From positions 5,272,501-5,336,500 of the forward strand of contig OY987244.1 of assembly GCA_963920765.1 (NCBI GenBank): a stretch of DNA of 64,000 bases, given 5' to 3'. A model generated the notes under the pieces. The model was not told where the DNA came from. It made no database searches and was given only the letters and a program-made list of their open reading frames with translations. Shown one piece after another: positions 50,801 to 62,107 of this stretch. A program made the translations under genes and the position numbers. The number at the start of each line of letters is the position of its first letter. The first letter of the stretch is position 1. The stretch is from Ulota crispa. Lineage: Eukaryota > Streptophyta > Bryopsida > Orthotrichales > Orthotrichaceae.

Positions 50801-53800
50801 ACAATAGCATGAAGCAGGGTAATATCATACCGTTCTGATCCTGCAAGATCCACCAGATTTAATCTTCCAAAGCGCATATTTACCATAGAATTGGTCAGCC
50901 ACTGCATTCACAGTCATGTTGCACATTCATGCGTTATCCCATGAAGCTCCAAAATACAGTAATGAGATAGTTAAGAAGAATTCCAATGCTTTCCAAGATG
51001 TCCACCTGATGGATATGGATCGTGCGACCTTTCAGTGCTCTATGTCCAGCATACCTTGCTCTCTATGATGCAGGTGAACACGCTGTGCGAGCGGCTGCTT
51101 TCTCTGTTCATGTTTGTAGAAGCAACTTTCCTATTGGCAGCTCCTTTAAGGAGCAACAATATCACATCTTGTACGCTGCTGACGACAATTTCACTGAGGT
51201 TTTCTACGTAAATACCCTTCTTCGAGTCCTCACGCATCTGTAAGCAGTTCAGAACAATGGAAGAGGTGAGAAATGATCGGCAAAGACTGGAATGTACAGG
51301 TTACTCGGGCAAATTGAAAAATAAATGGGAATTACTGCGGAGTGTGAGACCCTGAAAATACACCGTCTGTGTCATCCTAAAGTAGATATTAGGTTTTTCG
51401 AGCAACACCTTGACTATTATCATGATGTATAAGAAGAGAGAACGTGTAAACTTTGAATGACAGTGTACCCCACAGAAACTGCTGTGGCTGAATGATGAGT
51501 GCTAGTATTGCTATCGATTCCATAGAATCGAACCGTTGTCCGGTAGATATGCAGATTACATGTTATCAAGAAAACATACGTACTTGAAGATTTGAAGAAG
51601 AGGGCTCCAAGAGATCTGTGATCTGCTCATTGTAAACTTCCAGAAAGGAGCACTTGCAAACATACTGTAGCTGCTCCAGTTGTCGGTCTTGTTCTTCCTG
51701 CGCTTTCAAATATTAGATCTTAACACTCCTTCATCCTTATCCACTCTAAAGTAAATGTTAAGCTGTTCAATTCCGTGAGCAACTTGCTAGAATGATATGA
51801 TGTTTAACTCCTATAAAATTGCAAGATTATTAAACATAGATGAGAATAGAACCATAATTTGGTTATAAAGCTAGCTCGGTGCACACATGTGCAAGTTTAG
51901 TCCAGATCCCAAAATCACAGAACTTGCGATTCGGTACCTTCTGAATTCTTGAAAACAAGCACTCAAAAATGCGCGGTGTCATCCCACGATTGTTACTAGG
52001 ACGATCCCCAATGCTAGCGATTTCTCCGAGCATTGTGTGTGTCTTGCCGCTTCCAGTCTGTAACAGACCACATATGAAAAGCTCAGCCGGCGGCTCATCA
52101 GAAATATCTTCAAGGGAAGAACGGGGAAGTGAAACCGTCTTCAAAATGAAATGAGTTCCTTGAAGAGAATCTCAAAAAATTCTCAGCCTCCTTTGGAAGA
52201 TGAAATGAGAAGATAGTTCAAATGTGAATGTTCACCTGGCCATAAGCAAACAAGCAGCTATTGTAGCCAGCCATGCAATTCTCCACGATGGGTAATCCAA
52301 CTACCTTAAACAGCTTTTCCTGCAATAGTCATGGATAAACCTGTGAGCTTGCTTGCTTGTGATCGTCAGTCGAAAAATAATGCAGAACATAGCACGCTAT
52401 TCAACCGATAAACATTGGGGTGGGGGGGCATTGGAATCCTGACCTGACAAATGTTTTCACCAGCAACGTGATCAAAAGTGAAGTGAGTTTCAGGTTGGCC
52501 TAGCCATGTGATAGCGTGTGGACCGTCTTGCTTTAGGCATCTGCTAAAGTCTTGGTTTGCAGACTCCTTGCTATTTGTTGGTCGAGTCCTAATCACAACC
52601 TGGACGACGATCCCTGAAACTACTCCATTAGAAACTCTTCTGGCTGCATCAATACGCATATACGAGGTAGTTTCAATCTGCCATTCAAGGAGACTGTTCA
52701 AGCTGAGAAATCTCGTGAACTTCCTTACTACTTAGGGAAACACAGAGGAAAATGGTTGATCAACTACCTGTACATTGTGGTCGTCCCAAAAGGTCGGATT
52801 CTCTTCAAGTTCAAAATGTGTTTGAACTTGCTGGTCCTGACGCACAAGTGCTCTCAGCGCACTGGCTCTTAGACTGCCTGGACTTGCTGATGGGGTCCCA
52901 TACGGCAATGGCCTCGGTTGCTTGCCGGGCATTTTCTCTAGCTTGGACACAGCAGCTTCGATTTTCGGACCGAGTGACATTTTTCTTTGCCCTTCCTTCA
53001 TTGCAGATGCTTGTCTAGAAAGGTACACCGAGGATCGCCGTCTTGCAGGTGAAGGCCTTGAAAGGCAAACATTTTCAACTTCGCTTCCGGATGTTGAAGA
53101 GAGGTCAGAATCGTCCATAGAGGTGGCTTCACCTTCACTACTTGTTCCGCGTAACCTTGTGTTCGATGCAGAATGAGTGCGGCAATCTTCATAAGCACCT
53201 TCAGTATCAAGATATTGTCAGAAGGCACAATTCTAACAAACCAACGGGTCGCGTAAGCTTCTGCAGCTAGCAAATAAGTTTGGCCCAGAATTCTATTGGT
53301 GAATCATCAAATTTCCTCCTGGCAGTTGATTCATGCAGTTTCTGAGAGTGCAAGAAATTTTGAGAGAGAAACAACATCGATGCAAAGAGTGTAACTACCT
53401 TCCTAAAAGTTACTTCAGCTCTGGGTTTAAACTACAGATTTAGAGTAGTGGACAGTTTCTGCAGGACCGGCCATACCTCTTAAATTCTGCCCCTGCAAAT
53501 TTTCGAGATCAGCAGAACTGAAGGGCAGCCGCATAACACTAGAGCTTGTCGTTGACTTGCTCTTCAATGGAGTACCGCATGGAGTGCTAAACTTCTCAGG
53601 ACTACTAGAATTACTAGAGGAAGATCCCACGTTGGAGTCAACATTATCCAACAACGGATACGAAAGTTGCTCTGAACGAACCCCCCTAATTTTCACTTGC
53701 GGACTACGTCCGTCGATCTTTGGCTCGGATTTCGAAGAGGCTGGTGATGTGTTACCGGCACTGAGATTGTTCCGAGCCGACGCAGAGAAGGCCGAGAGAG

Positions 53801-53891
53801 GAGGACGCGCCGGAGAAGTCTTGTGCATCGGCTTCGTTGGAGACTCCTTTGATCGAAAGAGAGAGCGAATGCTCTGTTTATCTTTCACCAT
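41817..53891 (-). CDS. KIN-12 kinesin (phragmoplast-associated, POK/PAKRP type)
   Basis: At least 28 exons. An N-terminal Ser/Pro-rich exon starts at ATG 53891; exon 2 ends at 52768. The motor follows: 52444-52599, 52236-52319, 51938-52057, 51584-51697, 51055-51237, 50831-50901, 50638-50712, 50403-50490, 50201-50259, 50003-50066. Motifs: [86 protein letters not shown]. The stalk: 49839-49904, 49558-49761, 49291-49395, 48918-49141, 48718-48787, 48461-48526, 48289-48368, 48010-48091, then one 3,777-bp exon (44068-47844), 43826-43933, 43561-43733, 43198-43369, 42896-42994, 42426-42547, 42127-42238, 41817-41996. From VVIRTRP to the stop it totals 2,218 codons in phase; with the N-terminus about 2,500 aa. 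Known: KIN-12 kinesins act at the phragmoplast and division site in plant cytokinesis. The junction between exons 1 and 2 (53130-53480) is unresolved. Confidence 0.93.
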
Positions 53892-54891
53892 GTTGTCCAC
53901 CTACCTCCGGGGCCTTCCCCTTGCTTCAATTTATGTCACAAGATGACCTTAGCCACTTCGTCGATGTTCCTGAACTATTGAGGTCATCGGCATCCGCAAG
54001 CCACGGCATCCAGCAGCATGCGTGCGCCACTCGGCACTTTGACTCAAAATGGCTCCATTGCTTACATGTGAGAGGTATCACTCACATTGATCAAATCCCT
54101 CACTCACTCGTGACACTGCGAAGTTGGAAACGAGTTCAATGGTGTCAGCAAAAAAATATCTCCATGTAAATCAGTCTGTTATCCCGCATTTGCTATTCCA
54201 AACCGGTGATTGGCATCCGTAAAATATTGCCACAATGAGCTCAGAAAAGACTTAGTGCTGCATTGACTCGTTGCCCAAGAGGATCAAAGCTATTATCCCA
54301 GTACCTTGGCGAACACACAATAAACAGGACACAAATTTTTGGCATAATACCAAGCCCCTGAGAACAATCCCTGAAAATACGCTAGTAACCTGTTCATTCT
54401 TCCTTTCCAAGTAAATGAGCTTAAACAATACAACAGAAGCAGTTGAATGCTGAATTCCCGGAAGCGCAACAGTGACGTAGAAATTTTACAGCATGACTTC
54501 ACAAATAGTACAATTATGCAGTAACTACGGATACCAAATGACATCACTTGCATTGAAATTCAAACTTAATCGAACTAGCTACCGACGCTTAGGAACGTAA
54601 CACATTGAAATTAGTAATCAACTCAATCCCATTTCAATGCACACACGATGTTTTCCCCGTCGGCTACATTGAAATGAAACTCTACACCGATCAATCACAA
54701 CTGCCTGAAAATTTGAGGAAACCATTGACTTCCATGAGTCTCACCATGCCGGAAGTTCGAATGCTCGACAGGCTCTGTGTTGATTCTAGCCGATTTCAAC
54801 CTCATTGCGAAGTCCAAATCTGCGACTAATCATACTGCACACCGATTACTAGTCCAGCTCACTGCGAAAATAATACACTTTCAATTAATTA
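53892..54891. other. KIN-12 upstream region
   Basis: Contains the 5' untranslated region and core promoter of the kinesin by position. No further exon, telo-box or clear TATA box was assigned. Short frames on either strand have no recognisable motif. Confidence 0.45.
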
Positions 54892-55732
54892 GCGCCATAA
54901 GAACTCGGAGCTACCGAAGTTTAAACGCTATGGTTTCTACTGCACCTTATTCTGCAAAGTAGTCTAAGTCAATCGAATAATCCTAGACGACACTTGAAAG
55001 CTTGCTGATCACGATTAAATTAGCAATGAAGAAGTCCTACCATAACTGAAGTACTTCACATGTCGATCGGAAACCAAAATCAGCAGCAGCTGCTTAAGCG
55101 TTAAAAGGCTTAGCCAAAGGCAATGGTGCAGCAAATTAAAATATTCCGGGGTAGCGCAAAGCAAAGCAATGAATGACACAGTGCGGAACTTTCGAACGAG
55201 CGCTGCGCAGTCTAAGTCAATCGAATAATCCTAGGCGACACTTGCGAGCTTTCCGATCACAATTAAATTAGCAATGAAGAAATCCTACCATAAGTACTTC
55301 GCATGTTGATCGGAAACCAAAATCAGCAGCAGCAGGTGCTTAAGCGTTAAAAGGCTTTGCCAAAGGCAATGGTGCAGCAAATTAAAAATCCCGGGGTTAG
55401 CGCCATAAGAGCTCGGAGCTACCGAAGTTTAAAAGCCATGGTTTCTATTGCACCTTTTTCTGCAGAGTAGTCTAAGTCAATCGAATAATCCTAGACGAAA
55501 CTTAACTTGAGAGCTTTCTGATTACAATTAAATCAGCAATGAAGAAGTCCTACCGTAAGTACTTCAAATGTTAATCGGAAATCAAAATCAAAATCAAAAT
55601 CAGCAGCAACTGCTTAAGCGATAAAGGGCTTGGCCACAGGCAATGGTGCAGCAAATATAAAATTCCGGAGTAGCGCAAGCACAGCAATGAATAACAAAGA
55701 GCGGAAATTTTTGAACGAGCGCTGCGCAAAGA
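54892..55732. repeat. Higher-order tandem repeat with alternating linkers, upstream of KIN-12
   Basis: A core of about 190 bp (starts GTCTAAGTCAATCGAATAATC at 54962, 55210 and 55470) occurs three times. The linkers between cores alternate: type B (GCGCCATAAGAACTCGGAGC) at 54892-54961 and 55398-55469, and type A (AGCGCAA, then GAACGAGCGCTGCGCA) at 55154-55209 and 55673-55732. The order is B-core-A-core-B-core-A, with repeat steps of 248 and 260 bp. The copies are about 85-90 percent alike by eye. No coding capacity is evident. Confidence 0.85.
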
Positions 55733-56278
55733 GAGAAGCGAGGAAGGACAGCGTTCCGTTGAGAAGGTGACAGGCCAACGGTTACCGAAAGAGAAGCTGC
55801 ATGCGCAGAGCTGAGAGACCAGCAGCAGCAGCAGCAAGAGCGTCACACTAATGTCACGGCAGAGAGACACATTCTCCCACAAGACGGAGGTGGCTCGCCT
55901 CTCCCAATTCCCCAAAACATTCAGGTCTCATGACAGGTCTTATTCCAGGTGTCATGCCGGGTCTCTAGCTGAGGTGTCCTGATCACGGGTCCCGAGAGTG
56001 CAAGGGCGGGGGGGCTTTATTCGTCTGTTTTATGAACTCCGAGTTTCCCTCCAAAAGAAATTTGAAGGACGTCACTTCAGCCCATCACTTCGCCATTCAT
56101 GCAAGCCCAGTCCATCGTCCTTTGCTTAACTTACTTGCCTTTCGATGTTTGTTCCGAAATGAATGAGGTTATGATTGCGCTTGCCTGCTTAACCCCTAAA
56201 TGAGCAAAGGTACTTTTCTTGTTCTCACAAGGCATTTTTGAAGTTTGTGAATTGTAGATGTAAGGTCATTATTAAATA
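55733..56278. other. Spacer, no gene recognised
   Basis: Moderate GC, with a short CAG-rich run near 55818 and a short G-run near 56008. No exon was assigned. Confidence 0.4.
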
Positions 56279-56667
56279 GGGAATTACTACGGCTACACCC
56301 TAAATTGCTAACGGGACATCCCTGTGCACATGAAATGTGCTTTTTATTTTTTTTATTTGGATAAAATGATTTGTTTCACTTTTATCATTTTAAGGTTATA
56401 TTCAAAAAAAGGTGTACTTAAATTTGAAATTAAAAATATAAGATTTTGAGTTACTTAAAACAAAAATTCATCAAAAAACACTATTGTTGCAATCATATGT
56501 TCACAAAAAATTGTGTTTGTTATGTTTTCTTTCAAGGAGGTGGTAGTGCAGTGATTGAATGAATGATGGACCACTTGAAAAAATTAAAGTATAGCACTAA
56601 ATGATCAAATTTCATGCTCACAAGGAGTGTCCCATTAGCAATTTAGGGTGTTGCTATAGTATTTCCC
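56279..56667. mobile_element. hAT-like MITE, member 1 (389 bp)
   Basis: Terminal inverted repeats of about 45 bp begin GGGAATTACTACGG and end ATAGTATTTCCC, with the shared inner phrase ACACCCTAAATTGCTAA. They resemble the ends of the element at 61600-62000. The target duplication is not clear here. Interior AT-rich, non-coding. Confidence 0.75.
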
Positions 56668-59600
56668 TATTAATTATTGAAACCAAATAGTAATTGTAAG
56701 ATTTTGAACATCAAGGCTTCTAGAAACAAAATAGTAATTACATAATTTGAACTTCAAGGCTTCTAGACGGTGTTTCCCAAAAAAATATTCCAAAATAGTC
56801 ACATGGATGTTAAGATATATGTGACTAAGTGTGGATGGGTATAGAATTTGCAATTTCTTTTGAAGTTGCTTGAAAATTGTTATGCAAAAATGGCAAAGTT
56901 TGGTTATAAATTTGGGAACATCCACTTATGGTGATTTGCTATTTTCTATTGCTACTTAAACTAATGCCTCCCCTTCCAAATCCACAATCACAACTTCACA
57001 AATGAGCTTGCAATGCAACAATCAAAAAGCTACCACCTAACCCAAAGAAAAGATTTAGTTCCAATTATTGGCCAAAACTCATTGTGAACAAAGAGATTAA
57101 ATTGTGGATGGACTCTACCTTCTGTAGCAAAGATATTCCAAGCAAACTTAGCTCAAAAACACATTTAGATATTGAAATTCAATAGAAGGGCCCTCATTGC
57201 ATAGGGGAGATCTTGATTTTATTCTCAACGTGCTACTTGTTTTCCCATGTGGCAACTACTCAGAAGCTCTTTAGTGACACTATTCATTGCTCTTTTCAAA
57301 GGGCAACTGGCATGCTTATAGATTAGCTTCCACCAAAAATAATTGGAATGTAGTATGGAGAACATTCAAATTGGACACCATAGCAAAATTAGACTACACC
57401 TTCCCAAAAAATTAGTGTTCAAATCTCTACCTTGTGAAGGTCTCAAACTTTTCATAACACCAAATTTGGTGTCTTGGGCATTTAGGGGTGAAAGTGCACT
57501 CCTATATCAAAAAAGCTTGGAAAATGAGGTGCAACTTGACCTTTCAAAATAGTCAAAAATACATAAAATTGAAAACTTAGTGATACAATGCTTTGAATTA
57601 ACAAAGTTCACAACTTGTAGTTGGTGGCTGGCATCAAGAAAAAAAATTGAAGTTTATGTTACAACTACGGGCAAATTTATTTTTATTTTAGTGATGAAAA
57701 CCCAAAGGTGCAAAACTAAGGAACAACCCTAGACTAGCCAAGACAATTTATATAAATCAATTACAATGAATACAAGTGGTGGATTTGGCATTCCAATCTA
57801 AGTGACAAAATTAATGTAAGTGATGAGGGTTAAAGTGCCAATTTGAGCCCTTGTAGGCTTGAATTATAGAACATGTGGTGATCCAAGTTCTATTCTTGAA
57901 GGAAATTTTCTCCAATATACATTTGTTGTTTAGTGACAAGGGAAGAGGTTAACAAAAGGGTATTTGAAAATTCAAAAGATTTTCAAAATCTAACCTTTTT
58001 CTTTTAATTTTCAATGTGTAATTAGAAGAAGGGATTATCAATGATGTGCTGGATGTTCTAAATTTGAGATTTATGTTTAAAAACTTGTTTTCCTATCTTT
58101 TGACATAAGTTCCAATTTTGACACCTTTTAGAGTAAACTTGTAAGTAGTGTTCACGAATGGAGTTAATTCTACCAAACAAGCACCCAAACATATTTTCTT
58201 GCTACAAAAATAGTACATATCATCTTGGTCATCTATCACATGTAACAATACTTTTATTGTTTATATTAATTGAGCAAATTATACAAGTTGCATTTGAGGT
58301 TATTGCTAGCAAAATAAAGGGAGTCAACCTCACCATATCATGCCAGTTCAATCTCATTAGATCCTAGGAATTTGATATAAAATTGATAATTAATCTTTGC
58401 ACAAATAAATATGCAACAAGATGTTGAGGGCTTGAGATAGCCCAGCATCAATTCAAATTCCACTAATACAACTTGTTCCAAAGTAGGATTGAGACTCACC
58501 ATGCAAAGCTTATAAGCAAGTAGAAAAGACATGCATAAAATTGCCATCTTTGATTAGTTTTGAGGTTTCAGTAAGGTCAGTAGCTCAAATTGCATTCCCT
58601 CTAAGATAAAGCATCTCATAAGTAACTTAAGAATGGATATGAGGTGGTTCTTAAATGGATACTTCTTCTTCATCAAAAAAAAAAGTCTCTTCTATTGCAT
58701 GAGCCAATCATACTCCTTGATTTTACCTGATCTCTATATAAGTTGCAAGGGAACAATTTATGAGAGATCCAAAATCACAAATAAGTGCTTACTACAAAAA
58801 AAGTTGAAACTTCATCAACAACTCAATAATGCTTCAGAAAATATGAAAAAAATTGTGTTACATTAGACATCTATTTCTCTTTGTCTGAAAATTAATCTTT
58901 GTGTCTTGGAAAGACCATGAAAATGCAGATCAGCGATTAAAGTGTCGCTTTTTGAGCTATCTACCTTAACCTCAATCCGTAACTAGGTTTCTAGTGTTCT
59001 GCTTTAGTGAGCTATCCACTGTTCTAGAGAACGCTGTTCTAGAAAAACGTGTCCATAACAATCACTTTTTCTGAACAGATCTACTCATGCCCCCATCCAA
59101 ATAAATAGCCATAACAAAAAGTCCTTTGAAATGTCAATACCAATCATAACTGTAATCTAAAATAATTAACTTCTCAGGAATTTAGCTCCTACACCAAAAC
59201 CCTAGAAACAGAATTAAGTGATTGAACATAAAGTAACGAGATGTCAGTTGTTGAATACAAAATGTCGAACGATCAACGATGTCACTATTGAAGTAGAATC
59301 CATTGAGATTGAGAATTATTGTATTTGCTTAACAGTTATGATTGGCCTCTTGGGGTAAAAGACATTACTTCAGTAATAAGAAGATGATGTACACACTTTA
59401 AAAACTATAATGATTGTGTTGTAATATCAGGCCATATTTTCAATGTTCAGAAATAATGGTAGAGCATACAACTAGGACATTAACATTTTACCCTTTGTAA
59501 ATTAAAATTTTAAAATCACAGCTCTCAACACTTGGGAATTCTGAGTTATTCCTCTTTCAAATGGTTTTAAAAAACAACATCATATGTATATGTACGTTAA

Positions 59601-60267
59601 TAGAAATTTATGTATGTGCGCATCCATGTATAACAACAAATAAGGGAGTGAATGCTTGGCTTATACTTGCGCACTTTGGGGTTGTAACCAAGCACTTGGG
59701 CTTGTAATCAGGCACTTGATATTTGTAATGTTGAAGAGACAAACATGTTGTGAATGCGCTCTTGCATAGGCTACAAAGGCAAATACAAAATGGTGTTGGA
59801 TGAATGTAGTTCACACTATGTCCCAAGTTCAAATGAATTTTTGAAATTTGATTGGATGAGAATTTGAAGTTTTGAGATTTAAGATAACTGTACACTATGT
59901 CACTACAGTTATCCTATTGACCTCTCAAAATTCTCACAGAATGATTGGTTGGTAGGTTGAATTCAAGATCAATAAAATTACATTATATCCCAACACCCAA
60001 ATTCTTACCCCGATTTACTTCAAAATGCTTGTATGGCATCACTTTTAAGAATTTAGGCATTAAAAATTATGAAACTTTGTAACAGGGTCAAACAAAAAGA
60101 GAAACTTAACTCAATAACCAAATCCAAACACCAAATGGTCAAACATGCTTTTTCTTTCTTGGTTTGTTTGCTCTTTACACCCCAAAACAAGTAGTAGGAA
60201 ATTTGTTTTGAAGTGGGATGTGGGATGGGTAGAGTTGGAAGTGGGATGTGTCAATGATTTTATTTAA
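56668..60267. other. AT-rich gene desert
   Basis: No exon, RNA gene or clear repeat boundary was recognised in these 3.6 kb. Frames up to 95 codons exist on both strands but look like chance (AT-rich codon use, no motifs). Confidence 0.45.
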
Positions 60268-60580
60268 GAAATTGCTAAATCCATCACACTTTTGCAAAAT
60301 TCACCACATTGCACCAGGTTTAGGAGTTCCATGAAGAAAAGGAGGGTAAATTTCAAAATTATTGGAAACTAAGCATTAAATGACGATGCAAACGTGTTTA
60401 TTCTAGGCTTATATATACTCCAAATTTTTGAAGTTAAGCCAAGTAAAAATAAATAAATAAAGACAGAAAGAATGTAGGAAGAAGAAAGTGAATGTGTGGA
60501 ATTGCAAACAATAATTGTTGCTTTTCTCTTCTTTATGAAACTCTTAAACATGATGAAATATGGTGGATTTAGCAATTCCC
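60268..60580. mobile_element. Foldback element with AAATTGCTAAATCC ends (about 313 bp)
   Basis: The left end GAAATTGCTAAATCCATC pairs with the right end GGATTTAGCAATTCCC, and the next 30 bases inward also pair loosely (left CACCAGGTTTAGGAG, right CTCTTAAACATGATG). Related ends occur at 62120 and 63840. Non-coding. Confidence 0.65.
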
Positions 60581-61382
60581 TATTTTTTAAATAGCTACTA
60601 AAAAACATGCTAATTACGGGAGTGTTTGGCGCGTTTAGCAGGGATTTAAGCTAACCCCACGTAACCTTAGCAGTATTTTGGAGTTTGAACCACTTGAGCT
60701 AAGTTAATTAAGAATTCCAAATTTGGATCACTTGTGCGAAGCATTGCTGACTGTCACAGAGGCCCAGAGTCCCAGAGTGCAGCAGCACCTGACCCAGAAT
60801 TCAAATTTGCATGAGTGTGTGTAGGCTCCATTTGAAATTTGCCGTAGATGACAATCATAACCGGCTGGTCAAGTGCGTTTCCTTACAAATAACTTACAAA
60901 CACAGTTGAGTCTTGTCCTCGACGTCTATTCAAACTTCAAACTTCAAACCACGTCTTTGTCATTCCTCTGACAATCCAAGTCAAGTCCCGTACCAGGACC
61001 CCCCCTCCACAGACTGGACGAACGTACTCTCTAGAGTGGATGAACTTTGATGAGAACTGGATGATATCTGCTGCGACTTTAATGAATTCTAGTGACTGGA
61101 TGAATTTTGGATCCGTATTCGGGGAGAACCAGCGGTAAGTATATTGTCAGCCGGTTGAAATAGCAAAAAATGCAGTAGAAACTTGAAACTAAGGTGGGAG
61201 GCTCATAAATGGAGCATCTAAGGGCTGAAACTGAAATTTGGGTAGGTGAAACTCCTTCAAACAATTTTCAGTAAATTTTTCTTGAAAGACAAGAAGAATT
61301 GACATCTAACCCAAGTTGTTTCATGTTTTTTGGAACTTTGTGGAATTAGTTATGATTATTTGAAGTGGAAAGGTCATAGGGT

Positions 61383-61490
61383 TCTAAAATGGAGCACCTC
61401 CTCAAATGTACTTGAACTGTACATTATTGAAGGGTTATGAAAAACAACATGTACAAAATGAGTACATTTGAGGAGGTGCTCCATTTTAGA
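61383..61490. repeat. Perfect 30-bp inverted repeat (hairpin, 108 bp)
   Basis: Bases 61383-61412 are perfectly complementary to 61461-61490 (left arm starts TCTAAAATGGAGCACC), with a 48-bp loop. Probably a very short foldback transposon. It may also form a strong RNA hairpin if transcribed. Confidence 0.8.
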
Positions 61491-61599
61491 GCCTGCTCCA
61501 AATTTGAGCCGCCTACCTTACCAAATAAACATCTGGCTATCTTTCTTCACAAAAAGTTTAATTATAGTAACCTATGTTACAATAGAAATAAATAAGTTT

Positions 61600-62000
61600 G
61601 GGAATGACTAGGGAGACACCCCAATTGCTACGTGGACACCCTCTATAGCCCAACTATTAAATTTGAAATTATTATTATGCTGAAATACAAAATAAAATCA
61701 AAACAATATAGTAGCACACATTTGCATCTACAATGCTGCAGATATGCAACAAATATGTCTCATTTATGACATGGTCAAGAGTTTAACTTATAAATGAAGG
61801 GAGTGACTAGTTTAACTCATGATCATGTCACAAATGAGACATATTTGTTATATATGTTTGCAATGCTTGTAGATGCAGATGCGTGCTAATTTTTTTTTAG
61901 ATTTTATTTCATATTTCAACATAATAATAATTTCAAATTTAATAGGTTGGCTACTAGGGTGTCCACATAGCAACTAGAGGGTGTTTCCTTAGTCATTCCC
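61600..62000. mobile_element. hAT-like MITE, member 2 (401 bp) with 8-bp target duplication
   Basis: Starts GGGAATGACTAGGGAGACACC and ends CCTTAGTCATTCCC; a perfect 8-bp direct repeat ATAAGTTT flanks it (61592-61599 and 62001-62008), the duplication length typical of hAT elements. Most of the interior is also inverted (for example the two ATATGTCTCATTTATGAC-like phrases around the centre). Non-coding. Confidence 0.85.
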
Positions 62001-62107
62001 ATAAGTTTCACAAGAAATAAATGGTGTATGAATCAAGTTGAAATTAGGAAATGCCAAATTTCAAATGCTGAAGCTAAAATTTCTCCCTATACACAGCTTT
62101 GGGAAGG

